Translations under genes and position numbers: made by a program | Assembly: GCA_003480425.1 (NCBI GenBank) | Contig: QUJA01000045.1 | Span: 1-19,630 of the forward strand | Reading direction: 5' to 3' | Length of the DNA: 19,630 bases | From: Firmicutes bacterium AM31-12AC | Lineage (GTDB): Bacteria; Bacillota; Clostridia; Lachnospirales; Lachnospiraceae | Notes under the pieces: model-generated | The model's database searches: none | Told to the model about the DNA's origin: nothing | What the model saw: only the letters and a program-made list of their open reading frames with translations | Part shown: positions 1 to 6,784 of the stretch, in pieces | How positions within the stretch are numbered: position 1 is the stretch's first letter | How the letters are laid out: the number at the start of each line of letters is the position of its first letter

Positions 1-130
1 CTACATTACGTTCGCGAACCGGTCTGTAAATCATGCCTGCCTGACAGAAACGACACCCTCTGATACATCCACGCTGGATTTCAAGAACCACTCTGTCCTG
101 TGTAGCTTTATATCTCTCCAAGTACTTCAT
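1..130 (-). pseudogene. Fragment of a B12-binding-type radical SAM protein (TIGR03960/YgiQ-like), 5' truncated, runs off the window
   Basis: Translation from the ATG at 130 gives MKYLERYKATQDRVV followed by LEIQRGCIRGCRFCQAG and then MIYRPVRERN, open to the window edge. The C-x3-C-x2-C cluster and the QAGMIYRPVRER tail are what I recognise as the [4Fe-4S] core of the TIGR03960 radical SAM family. In that family about 240 residues (a B12-binding-like domain) normally precede this motif. Here only about 14 residues precede it, and they overlap the end of the yitT-like gene in another frame. An in-frame stop lies just upstream of the ATG. A chance GGAG precedes the ATG, so some translation is conceivable. 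The fragment looks like the product of a deletion or assembly junction near 108-120, not an intact gene. Family call is by memory of the motif, without a search. Confidence 0.6.
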
Positions 131-953
131 TTGACTCCATTATAATCACAAATGCTTTCTCATCAGCCTTTCTGGCCATTTCGCGAATCGCATACATTTC
201 CTTATTATTACTTGCACACATTACAATATCCTTTTCAGCACCTGTATAGCTTCCGCATCCCCTTAAAATTGTTGAGCCTCGTCCTACATGTTCGTCTATC
301 ATATTTGCTACTTTTTGCCCTTCGTCCGTCACAATCAATGCAATCTTACCTGAATTGATGCCATATGTGATCTTATCAATTACAACGGTCAGAAAATAGG
401 AAATGATCAAACCATAAATCGTGGCGTCTACGTCTTTAAATATTGCTCCGCCTAATAATACAACTGCACAGTCGATTGAGAATACAATTTTCCCCAATGA
501 AATATGCGGGTGCTTCGAATGGATTGCCACACACACGAAATCCATTCCCGCTGTTGAAGAATGATTCATAAATATCAGTGCATAGCCTAGCCCTGAAAAA
601 ATACCTGTACATAATGCAGCAAGCATACGGTCGCCGGAATAAACCGGAAGTAATGTAACTACATAGTCTGTGATTAAAGATGAAATAATAAGTGAACGTA
701 TTGAACGTGCAAAAAACTCTTTTCCTAATGTCTTGAAACATATAATTACAATCGGTATATTTAGTGCAATTGTTCCCCATCCGATTGGAATATTGAACAA
801 ACGATATAAAATTAATGCAAGACCTGATACTCCTGCCAATGGGAATTCTGCATTTGCAGCAAAATTGTAAATTCCAAGACCGATCAAAACGCCTCCCACA
901 ATATCTATAAAAATATCATATGAAAATTTTTTTATATTCCAGTTACTTTTCAT
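108..953 (-). CDS. YitT family membrane protein (DUF161/DUF2179)
   Basis: A 281-residue integral membrane protein. Hydrophobic segments cover roughly residues 12-200 with glycine-rich helices such as GGVLIGLGIYNFAANAEFPL, typical of the YitT/DUF161 module. The soluble C-terminal part (about 205-281) contains GRGSTILRGCGSYTG and the ending AFVIIMESNEVLGEI, which match the DUF2179 cytoplasmic domain. The molecular function of the family is not established; transporter-like roles have been proposed. The ATG at 953 is preceded by AGGGA at about 8 nt. The C-terminus ends at VLGEI, whereas relatives usually continue a few residues after VLGEG. This agrees with a junction at the 3' end, where the reading frame overlaps the radical SAM fragment. 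The gene lies downstream of nudC, separated by a terminator. Confidence 0.85.
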   Translation of the reverse strand: MKSNWNIKKFSYDIFIDIVGGVLIGLGIYNFAANAEFPLAGVSGLALILYRLFNIPIGWGTIALNIPIVIICFKTLGKEFFARSIRSLIISSLITDYVVTLLPVYSGDRMLAALCTGIFSGLGYALIFMNHSSTAGMDFVCVAIHSKHPHISLGKIVFSIDCAVVLLGGAIFKDVDATIYGLIISYFLTVVIDKITYGINSGKIALIVTDEGQKVANMIDEHVGRGSTILRGCGSYTGAEKDIVMCASNNKEMYAIREMARKADEKAFVIIMESNEVLGEI

Positions 954-1000
954 TGTGTAATCCCTACCTTACATCTATTTTTATTTATCTATTTCCTCGA

Positions 1001-1059
1001 AAAAAAGAAGATCATTTGCAAATCATATCAATTATAATCCGCAAACGCTCTTCTTTTTA
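1001..1059 (-). terminator. Stem-loop terminator after nudC
   Basis: The segment AAAAAGAAGA near 1003-1012 is complementary to TCTTCTTTTT at 1050-1059, with a second inner pairing TTTGC/GCAAA, giving a two-part stem. Read on the minus strand the hairpin ends in TCTTCTTTTTTT, a suitable U-tract. It lies between the stop of nudC and the start of the yitT-like gene, so it probably ends nudC transcription. The A/T-rich outer stem could work in both directions. The large loop contains TATAAT-like sequences that could belong to the next promoter, but no matching -35 box was found. Confidence 0.6.
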
Positions 1060-1096
1060 TACTTTTCAGTATTATCAGAATCTCAGGCAATATGAA

Positions 1097-1933
1097 TTAT
1101 ATTTTCCCAAGCTTAAACATCTGTATCATCTCATTTGTTAAGCTTTCATCTGATGTTACCTCCGGTAAATCTTCTCGCTCAAACCATTCTGCCAGCGCAA
1201 GTTCATCCTGATCTAATGTAATCTTATCTTCTCCGTCAAGATCGCAATAAAATCCCATCAATAATGTATCCGAAAATGACCACGGCTGGCTTTTATAGTA
1301 TTGAATATTCTTTACTTTCAAGCCAACTTCTTCCATAACCTCACGCTTCACCGTTTCTTCTATCGTCTCGCCAATCTCTGTGTATCCTGCAAGCAGGGCA
1401 TACTTTTTGTAAGCTCTTCCTGCATACTTTGAAAGAAGAAGTCGATTCCCGTCTCGTACAGCAATAATCGTTGCCGGACAGATTTTTGGAAATTCCATTA
1501 ATCCACATTTTTCACAATAAAGCATGCGCTCTTTCTCGTCTTTTTGAGTCGGCGAACCACATCTTCCGCAAAACTTGTGGCTTTGATACCAGGAATACAG
1601 CTGATATCCTGTGATTCCGGCAAATGCCAGATACCGCGGCTGTATCGTCCGAAACACTTCCGTATTCTCCATAGTGTAAGCTGATAACCTCTCACGATTG
1701 ATATCATTTACAAGATAAAAAGGCTTATTATCAATAGAAAATAAATACGTGTAATTCTCGTAAATATCTTCGTTCAATCGTTCTAAATCTGCAAATGTCG
1801 GAAATGTCATCCCCTCTTCGCTTTTCTTCATCAGACAAGTTCTCTTTTCATAATAAAGAGCAAAGCTGTCTTTCTTTGGCGGCACCGGCTTATATGCATT
1901 GTTATACTGATGTGGTGCGATATCCTGTATCAT
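1097..1933 (-). CDS. nudC: NAD+ diphosphatase (NudC-type Nudix hydrolase)
   Basis: A 278-residue protein, close to the usual NudC length. It carries a four-cysteine zinc ribbon (Cys122, 125, 140, 143) followed by FPKICPATIIAV and the Nudix box at residues 183-205 (G183, E189, R197, E198, E201, E202, G204). After the box comes SQPWSFSDT (215-223), the variant of the SQPWPFPxS signature that separates NADH pyrophosphatases from other Nudix enzymes. The family hydrolyses NAD(H) to NMN(H) and AMP and also removes NAD caps from RNA 5' ends. The ATG at 1933 has a GAGG-type RBS about 9 nt upstream. The gene appears to stand alone, followed by a terminator. The enzyme class is secure; physiological substrate preference is inferred. 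Confidence 0.93.
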   Translation of the reverse strand: MIQDIAPHQYNNAYKPVPPKKDSFALYYEKRTCLMKKSEEGMTFPTFADLERLNEDIYENYTYLFSIDNKPFYLVNDINRERLSAYTMENTEVFRTIQPRYLAFAGITGYQLYSWYQSHKFCGRCGSPTQKDEKERMLYCEKCGLMEFPKICPATIIAVRDGNRLLLSKYAGRAYKKYALLAGYTEIGETIEETVKREVMEEVGLKVKNIQYYKSQPWSFSDTLLMGFYCDLDGEDKITLDQDELALAEWFEREDLPEVTSDESLTNEMIQMFKLGKI

Positions 1934-1997
1934 CTATCTCTTCCTCTGTTTCTGTTAAGTATTCGTCTGCTTCATTATATCTTCTCTTCCTGTAAAT

Positions 1998-2074
1998 CTT
2001 CCTATGAAGCAGCATTTTGTTACATCTTCTTGTGAAGCAATATTTTATTATTTCTTCTTATGAAGCAATGAACC
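1998..2074. repeat. 28-bp tandem repeat, three copies, including the 3' end of the lspA-like gene
   Basis: The motifs CTTCCTATGAAGC, CTTCTTGTGAAGC and CTTCTTATGAAGC start at 1998, 2026 and 2054, exactly 28 bp apart, and the following bases are also related (A/T-rich GCA..ATTTT). Each copy is a small inverted repeat (CTTC..GAAG). The copy at 2054 forms the last codons of the lspA-like gene (LLHKKK); the other two lie beyond its stop and would read LLHKKM and LLHRKI. This suggests tandem duplication of the gene's terminal codons into the spacer before nudC. Confidence 0.75.
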
Positions 2075-2521
2075 AAGAGAAACAATAATTCCTCCTGCAA
2101 TCAAAAAGAAATCTCCCAGATTCCATGTAATCTTTTCGATTTTTTTATTTTTATTTTCAAATCCGATATAGTCAATCACATATCCGCGAAGCCACCGGTC
2201 AAATGTATTACTCCATGCCCCTGCTGTCATAAGTGACAAACCTATCTTCTTTAGCTTGATTCCTTTTTTACGCATCAGCTGAATCAGCTGCGTGATTGTC
2301 AAAATTATCGTAGCAAATGAAGATACATATTTTACCGTATCCGGATCGTTCTGCAATACATTCAATCCAAACCCACGATTATATACTTTTCGTAAGATTA
2401 CTTTCCCTTTTAAAGCTTCCCGTTCTTCTTTTCTCGTGATGCCATTCTCTATACAGGATTTGATAGTGATATCAAGCATAGCCAGCACTGCTGTCACGCT
2501 GATTAATACCAAGATTCCCAT
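2048..2521 (-). CDS. Signal peptidase II-like (LspA family) protein
   Basis: A 157-residue polytopic membrane protein with the arrangement of lipoprotein signal peptidase: LDITIK near the first helix (Asp17, Lys21), YNRGFGLN (47-54) in place of the usual NxGAAF, and the two catalytic aspartates in AGAWSNTFDR (Asp108) and WNLGDFF (Asp137). YVIDYIGF matches the conserved segment between them. LspA cleaves the signal peptide of prolipoproteins after lipidation. The protein is divergent, with a lysine-rich stretch at 84-92 and 122-130, so it may be a paralogue of the housekeeping enzyme. It follows the zinc-ribbon gene with only 13 nt between them and is probably co-transcribed with it. Both catalytic residues are present, so activity is plausible. 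Confidence 0.75.
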   Translation of the reverse strand: MGILVLISVTAVLAMLDITIKSCIENGITRKEEREALKGKVILRKVYNRGFGLNVLQNDPDTVKYVSSFATIILTITQLIQLMRKKGIKLKKIGLSLMTAGAWSNTFDRWLRGYVIDYIGFENKNKKIEKITWNLGDFFLIAGGIIVSLGSLLHKKK

Positions 2522-2534
2522 TCTCCTCTCACCC

Positions 2535-3101
2535 CTATTCTTCCGGTGATTCTGTCACATTTTCTTCTGCCTGAGCTTCCGGCTCTTCTTTTAATTCATC
2601 TGCCTGAACTTGTGGCTTGTCTTCTGGTTCTTCTTTTTCCTGTGTTGCTGTTGGCTCTTCTTTTACTTCATCAACAGTCTCTTTGACATCTACAACAATA
2701 TCTTCTTCATCTACAAAATCTGCATCTGTCGGTACAGATGTTGAAACCTTCTCTCCGCAATATGGACAATATGCCATACCTTTCGCAATACTCTTGCCGC
2801 ATGCTGCACAATTTGTATCGCCTCTAAGTTCAACAATCTGCTCATTGTATTCTTCAATACTTTCTTCACGATCTTGAATTGCCTCGCACAGCGCCTCTTC
2901 TTCTGCTTCTAATTCTTCCCCGTTTAGGAACTTTTCGTATAAGACTCTTCCTAATTCTGCTAAATCATCTTCGTTATTTCTCTCTAATGTACGAATCTGA
3001 TTTTTCAATCTCTGAACTTCCATTGCTTCATTCGCTTTATTACCTACGAATTCCGCTGTCTCTCCAAGTCTCTTTGTTAAATCTTCAAAAAATGTCTTCA
3101 T
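2535..3101 (-). CDS. Zinc-ribbon protein with N-terminal coiled coil and acidic tail
   Basis: A 188-residue soluble protein. Residues about 1-95 are highly charged and heptad-like (QRLKNQIRTLERNNEDDLAE, EEALCEAIQDREESIEEYNE) and probably form a coiled coil. A zinc ribbon follows with two Cys-x2-Cys knuckles, CAACGKS and CPYCGEK. The last 60 residues are low complexity, with repeated EEP/EKEEPE units. No enzymatic motif is seen. Such proteins are common in Lachnospiraceae as hypothetical zinc-ribbon domain proteins; I know of no proven function. The ATG at 3101 has an AAGGAG RBS about 9 nt upstream and a sigma-A-like promoter further up. It probably forms a two-gene unit with the downstream lspA-like gene. 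Confidence 0.7.
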   Translation of the reverse strand: MKTFFEDLTKRLGETAEFVGNKANEAMEVQRLKNQIRTLERNNEDDLAELGRVLYEKFLNGEELEAEEEALCEAIQDREESIEEYNEQIVELRGDTNCAACGKSIAKGMAYCPYCGEKVSTSVPTDADFVDEEDIVVDVKETVDEVKEEPTATQEKEEPEDKPQVQADELKEEPEAQAEENVTESPEE

Positions 3102-3142
3102 AATATAAGTCTCCTTTCCCCGCCGGTTAAAATCATAGTTTC

Positions 3143-3170
3143 ATTATAACCTATTATGGGGGAACTTCAA
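3143..3170 (-). promoter_or_regulatory. Sigma-A-type promoter for the zinc-ribbon/lspA-like unit
   Basis: On the minus strand TTGAAG (3170-3165) and TATAAT (3148-3143) are separated by 16 nt. The -10 is perfect and the -35 matches TTGACA at four of six positions. The ATG of the zinc-ribbon gene lies about 42 nt downstream. Confidence 0.6.
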
Positions 3171-3231
3171 TGTTGTTTTGAGAAATTTTATGTTTTTTAT
3201 GGCTATTTCATTCATGACAGCCCACACGCAG

Positions 3232-3308
3232 GAAAAAGACTATGCACTCCTGCGGGAGCTTCGTCGGGCAAGCCCGACTCCAATTCGCTGGATTGCATAG
3301 TCTTTTTC
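3232..3308. repeat. Cloverleaf-like palindromic repeat, copy 1
   Basis: An outer stem GAAAAAGACTATGCA (3232-3246 region) pairs with TGCATAGTCTTTTTC (3294-3308). Inside are three small hairpins: CTCCtgcgGGAG, GTCGGGCaaGCCCGAC and TCCAattcgcTGGA, giving a four-way-junction shape. A second copy at 16754-16843 has an identical right half (from GCTTCGTCGGGC to GCATAGTC) but a different, also fully complementary, outer stem. The A-tract and T-tract ends would act as terminators in both directions. It is not a tRNA. Confidence 0.8.
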
Positions 3309-3404
3309 TTGCTTTGTGGTGTATCGTGATTGAAATAGGTGGAACGATGAGGGATTTACTTTTCTGGTGTCTGATATATCTATATCATGGGGTTATTTGC
3401 TTGC

Positions 3405-3793
3405 GCAGATGCTTTTTTTACAGCTGTTGTATCTGCACTGGCTTAATATTCACTGTTGCAGATGCTCATTTTGGGATCAATGTATCTACAAGGCTTTGAT
3501 ATTCATTGTTGCAGATGCTCTTTTTGGAATCAATGTATCCGCAACTTGCTTTTCTTCAAACTTGTAGATACTTTTCATCCTGCCTGTCATGTAAATTGCA
3601 TCTACATCTTGCCTTTTCTATGACCTGAGGATGCTTCCCGCAGAAATTTTGCATCCTCAACCTGTTCTTTCCATAACTTGCAGATACTCCCTTCGCAAAT
3701 TTTGCATCTACATCCCACGTTTTCGATAACGTGAAGATGCTCTCCATCAAAATTTTGCATCTTCAATCCCCAAAAATCCACTATCGCAGATAT
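3405..3793. repeat. Tandem array of eight 53-bp hairpin units
   Basis: Eight units begin at 3405, 3458, 3511, 3564, 3627, 3680, 3733 and 3786. Each has an 8-bp left arm, a 16-nt loop (26 nt in unit 4), an 8-bp right arm and a linker of exactly 21 nt; unit 8 keeps only the left arm. Arm pairs include GCAGATGC/GTATCTGC, GTAGATAC/GCATCTAC, GAGGATGC/GCATCCTC and GAAGATGC/GCATCTTC. Units 5 and 7 pair perfectly, and the second and third base pairs differ between units while staying complementary. Loops and linkers are also related, so the array arose by tandem duplication. The period is not a multiple of three and no convincing coding frame crosses it. Function unknown. Confidence 0.85.
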
Positions 3794-3826
3794 CTCCCCC
3801 TATTCTTTGAACTCCATGGCTTGAGC

Positions 3827-4068
3827 CAATACATTACTTACAAAAAAATTGATATAAGAAATTCGAGCGAATATGGAGTGAGCGTAGGAGACACTTAGAG
3901 CGTAAATTTTTGCGTTAATGGATTTGAACGAACGTGTTTGAAGCTGCGTAGCAGCAAGTTTGAGTTCAAATTCATTTGCTTTTAGCAAAAATTTACGCTC
4001 TTATGTGTCACCCACTCATGGAATCTGAGCAAGAATTCTTATATCAATTTTTTGTAAGGAACGTATTG
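3827..4068. repeat. Long foldback element (MITE-like imperfect palindrome, about 242 bp)
   Basis: The left arm starts CAATACATTACTTACAAAAA and the right arm ends with the complement (TTTTTTGTAAGGAACGTATTG). Further pairings include TTGATATAAGAA/TTCTTATATCAA, AGAGCGTAAATTTTTGC/GCAAAAATTTACGCTCT and GTTTGAAGCTGC around the centre GCTGC-GTA-GCAGC at 3943-3955. The arms are about 118 bp each with small indels. There is no transposase and no clear target duplication. It starts 24 nt beyond the dapL stop and may end that transcript. Confidence 0.75.
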
Positions 4069-4092
4069 CCACTTCGTGAATTAATTAGCAAC

Positions 4093-5307
4093 CTACATCT
4101 TCTTAATCCGCTCAATCGCAGCCACTGTATTTTCATAGCTTCCAAATGCGGTCAATCTGAAGTAGCCTTCTCCGCTTGGTCCAAATCCTGAACCCGGAGT
4201 TCCGACTACATTTGCATTTTCAAGAAGATAATCAAAGAATTCCCAGGAAGTCATATTGTCCGGTGTTTTCAGCCAGATATATGGAGCATTTACACCGCCT
4301 GATACAGTATATCCTGCATCTTTTAATCCCTGTGAAATTACTTTTGCATTGTTCATATAATATGCGATCTGTGCTTTGAGCTGCGCCTTTCCTTCTTCAG
4401 AATATACAGCTTCACCGGCTCTCTGCACAATGTATGGAGCACCGTTATATTTTGTTCCATGACGTCTTGCCCACAGTGAATGTAATGTCACATCGCCGCA
4501 TTTTACATCTTTTGGAATAATAGTTGCACCGAGACGTACTCCTGTAAATCCGGCATTTTTTGAAAAGCTTCGAAGCTCGATTGCACATGTTCTTGCGCCT
4601 TCGCATTCGTAGATTGTGTGTGGCACGTCATCTTCTGAAATGTATGCTTCATAAGCTGCATCGTAGATGATAACTGCACCTACTTTATTTGCATAGTCAA
4701 CCCATTCCTGCAGCTGTGCTTTTGTGATCGTAGAGCCTGTCGGATTATTTGGGAAACAAAGATAAATGATATCCGGTGTTTCTTTTGGAAGCTCTGGTGC
4801 AAAGTTTGTCGCTTTAGTACATGGCATATAAATTACATCACTCCATGTTTCCTTTGCCGGATCATAAACTCCTGTTCTTCCTGCCATCACATTTGTATCC
4901 ACATATACAGGATATACCGGGTCGCACACTGCGATTTTATTGTCGATGCTAAAGATTTCCTGAATGTTTCCGGAATCACATTTTGCTCCGTCAGAAATAA
5001 ATACTTCATCAGCTGCGATATCGCATCCGCGAGCCTGATAATCATTTTTTGCCATCGCACTTCTTAAAAATTCGTATCCGAGGTCTGGTGCGTATCCGTG
5101 AAATGTCTCTGCATGTGCCATTTCATCTACTGCTTTATGAAGGGAATCGATGATTGCCGGTGCAAGTGGCTGTGTAACATCACCAATTCCAAGTCGGATG
5201 ATTGATTTATCTGGATTTGCCTCGCTAAATGCAGCAACTTTTTTTCCTATTGTTGAAAACAGATAACTTCCTGGTAATTTTAAATAATTTTCATTTACTT
5301 TAAACAT
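4093..5307 (-). CDS. dapL: LL-diaminopimelate aminotransferase
   Basis: A 404-residue PLP enzyme (fold type I aminotransferase) that converts tetrahydrodipicolinate directly to LL-2,6-diaminopimelate with glutamate as amino donor, bypassing the succinylase and acetylase branches. The start [20 protein letters not shown] is the typical DapL N-terminus, so I place the start at ATG 5307 and not at the in-frame ATG at 5337, which lies inside dapF. AGGGAGG sits about 8 nt upstream of 5307. Numbered from that start, NNPTG lies at 187-191, YDAAYE at 215-220 with the PLP-ring Asp216, and the PLP-lysine motif [14 protein letters not shown] has Lys250. It follows dapF by 14 nt and is the last gene of the operon. 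Confidence 0.95.
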   Translation of the reverse strand: MFKVNENYLKLPGSYLFSTIGKKVAAFSEANPDKSIIRLGIGDVTQPLAPAIIDSLHKAVDEMAHAETFHGYAPDLGYEFLRSAMAKNDYQARGCDIAADEVFISDGAKCDSGNIQEIFSIDNKIAVCDPVYPVYVDTNVMAGRTGVYDPAKETWSDVIYMPCTKATNFAPELPKETPDIIYLCFPNNPTGSTITKAQLQEWVDYANKVGAVIIYDAAYEAYISEDDVPHTIYECEGARTCAIELRSFSKNAGFTGVRLGATIIPKDVKCGDVTLHSLWARRHGTKYNGAPYIVQRAGEAVYSEEGKAQLKAQIAYYMNNAKVISQGLKDAGYTVSGGVNAPYIWLKTPDNMTSWEFFDYLLENANVVGTPGSGFGPSGEGYFRLTAFGSYENTVAAIERIKKM

Positions 5308-5321
5308 TATTGGGTTCCTCC

Positions 5322-6158
5322 CTATTTTTCTTTCCACACTCCGTCAAATGAGACTTCTGCAGGGCCGGTCATGTAGACAGTATTTTTTTCGCGATCCCAT
5401 TCAATTCGAAGGTCTCCACCTAACAATTTTACTGTCACAGTATTTTCTGTCAGTCCATTTAAGATGCAGGCAACTGCAACTGCGCAGGCACCTGTTCCGC
5501 ATGCCAGTGTTTCTCCCGAGCCTCTTTCCCATACTCTCATTTGAGCTGTATGACGGTCTATTACATTTACAAATTCTGTATTTATTCGATTTGGAAATCT
5601 TTCATGATTTTCAAATAATGGTCCTATCTTTTCTATTTCCAGATTTTTTATATCATCCATAAATACCACATCATGAGGATTTCCCATAGATACTCCTGTC
5701 ATATGGTATTCTTTCCCTCCAACCATGATTGGTTCGTCGATCACAGTCTCGCCTTTTGCAACGATTGGAATTAATTCCGGTTTTAAAATCGGGGTTCCCA
5801 TATCGACTTTTACGAGTGTAACTTTTCCATGTTCTACTGTCAGGTCAAGGTATTTTATTCCGCCAAGCGTCTCTACTGAAATGCTTGTTTTATCTGTCAG
5901 ACCATAGTCGTAGACATATTTTGCTACACATCGGATTCCATTTCCGCACATTTCCCCACGTGAACCGTCTGCATTGTACATTTCCATTTCAAAATCAGCT
6001 ACTTCGGATGGTTTGATCAAAATCAGTCCGTCTGAGCCGATTCCGAAATGGCGGTCGCTTACTTTGACTGCCATCTCAGATGGGTTTTCTATTTTTTCTT
6101 TAAAGCAATTTACATAGACATAATCATTGCCTAATCCTTGCATTTTTGTAAATTCCAT
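5322..6158 (-). CDS. dapF: Diaminopimelate epimerase
   Basis: A 278-residue enzyme that interconverts LL- and meso-diaminopimelate without cofactor, using two cysteines. Both are present: Cys71 in MCGNGIRC and Cys220 in LACGTGACA. The N-terminal [12 protein letters not shown] and the [10 protein letters not shown] segment are also typical. The length is normal and the ATG at 6158 has a GAGAGG RBS. The product of DapL is the substrate of DapF, so the dapF-dapL pair gives the last steps to meso-DAP for peptidoglycan and lysine. It lies 15 nt after the ANTAR regulator gene, so it is probably part of the glnA transcript. Confidence 0.96.
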   Translation of the reverse strand: MEFTKMQGLGNDYVYVNCFKEKIENPSEMAVKVSDRHFGIGSDGLILIKPSEVADFEMEMYNADGSRGEMCGNGIRCVAKYVYDYGLTDKTSISVETLGGIKYLDLTVEHGKVTLVKVDMGTPILKPELIPIVAKGETVIDEPIMVGGKEYHMTGVSMGNPHDVVFMDDIKNLEIEKIGPLFENHERFPNRINTEFVNVIDRHTAQMRVWERGSGETLACGTGACAVAVACILNGLTENTVTVKLLGGDLRIEWDREKNTVYMTGPAEVSFDGVWKEK

Positions 6159-6173
6159 AACCAGTTACCTCTC

Positions 6174-6722
6174 TTATTCATCCATAATTGTTAAAACCAT
6201 CTGCGCGGTTTCCAACATATTGGTCCCGCTATCCATACTGCTTTTTTGTAAATATCGATGTGCCTCTTCTTCTGTCATATTATTTCGTTCCATCAAAAGA
6301 GACTTTGCCTTCGCAATTAATGCTTTTTCTTCCGGACTGCGCTGTTTTGCAGCTTCATGACGTTTTTTCCTTCGCCTCCTCATATTTTGCAGCATCATTT
6401 CCACCGTATTTATTAAATCATGTACTTTTATCGGCATTGATAATCCGATAACACCCTGTACACTCCCATCACTCCATTTATCGGGAGATGTCACCAACAA
6501 TATTTCAAATTCTTTCGGAAGATACTCTCGGATATCTGTGTACATCATATCCTGCATACGGTATCCGCAGATTATGATTCCCTCATCCAATGTATCTGCC
6601 ATATGAAGCACCTGCGCCCCAGTCGTGCATACTCCATATACATCTATTCCACCACGCACAAGGATATTTCGAATATTAATTGCAATTTCTTTTTTAGGAA
6701 ATGCTACAATAATTTCGTTCAT
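6174..6722 (-). CDS. ANTAR-domain antitermination regulator with degenerate receiver
   Basis: A 182-residue protein. Residues 1-115 look like a response-regulator receiver by length and strand pattern, but the key residues are missing: the acidic pair of strand 1 is AF (IIVAFPKK), the phosphoacceptor position in IIICGYRM is Gly53, and the strand-5 lysine is replaced in GLSMPIKV. An arginine/lysine-rich linker (115-128) leads to the ANTAR domain (131-178; EEKALIAKAKSLLMERNNM, then EEEAHRYLQKSSMD). ANTAR domains bind hairpins with six-base loops and prevent transcription termination. The gene directly follows glnA and has a strong AGGAGG RBS. Regulation of glnA through the leader hairpin at 8195-8222 is my inference. 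Phosphorylation is unlikely; the signal could be a protein partner or ligand. Confidence 0.88.
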   Translation of the reverse strand: MNEIIVAFPKKEIAINIRNILVRGGIDVYGVCTTGAQVLHMADTLDEGIIICGYRMQDMMYTDIREYLPKEFEILLVTSPDKWSDGSVQGVIGLSMPIKVHDLINTVEMMLQNMRRRRKKRHEAAKQRSPEEKALIAKAKSLLMERNNMTEEEAHRYLQKSSMDSGTNMLETAQMVLTIMDE

Positions 6723-6784
6723 ATTCTACACCTCCTGCATCCCATACTGTAAACAGTACTACTTTGTTACCTTTGAAAGCGGGA

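Noticed and set aside
3232..3308. tRNA gene
   Set aside because: The fold has three arms, but there is no recognisable anticodon loop, T-loop (TTCRANY) or acceptor geometry, and the ends are A- and T-tracts typical of a terminator.
3242..3567. Plus-strand open frames across the cloverleaf repeat and hairpin array
   Set aside because: The 53-bp period shifts frame in every unit, and the translations are Cys/Phe/Leu-rich without a domain.
3405..3793. CRISPR array
   Set aside because: Loops and linkers are related to one another, so there are no unique spacers, the arms vary between units, and no cas genes are nearby.
3800..4191. Small open frames on both strands around the foldback element
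   Set aside because: They read through the arms of the palindrome or antisense to dapL, and lack ribosome binding sites.
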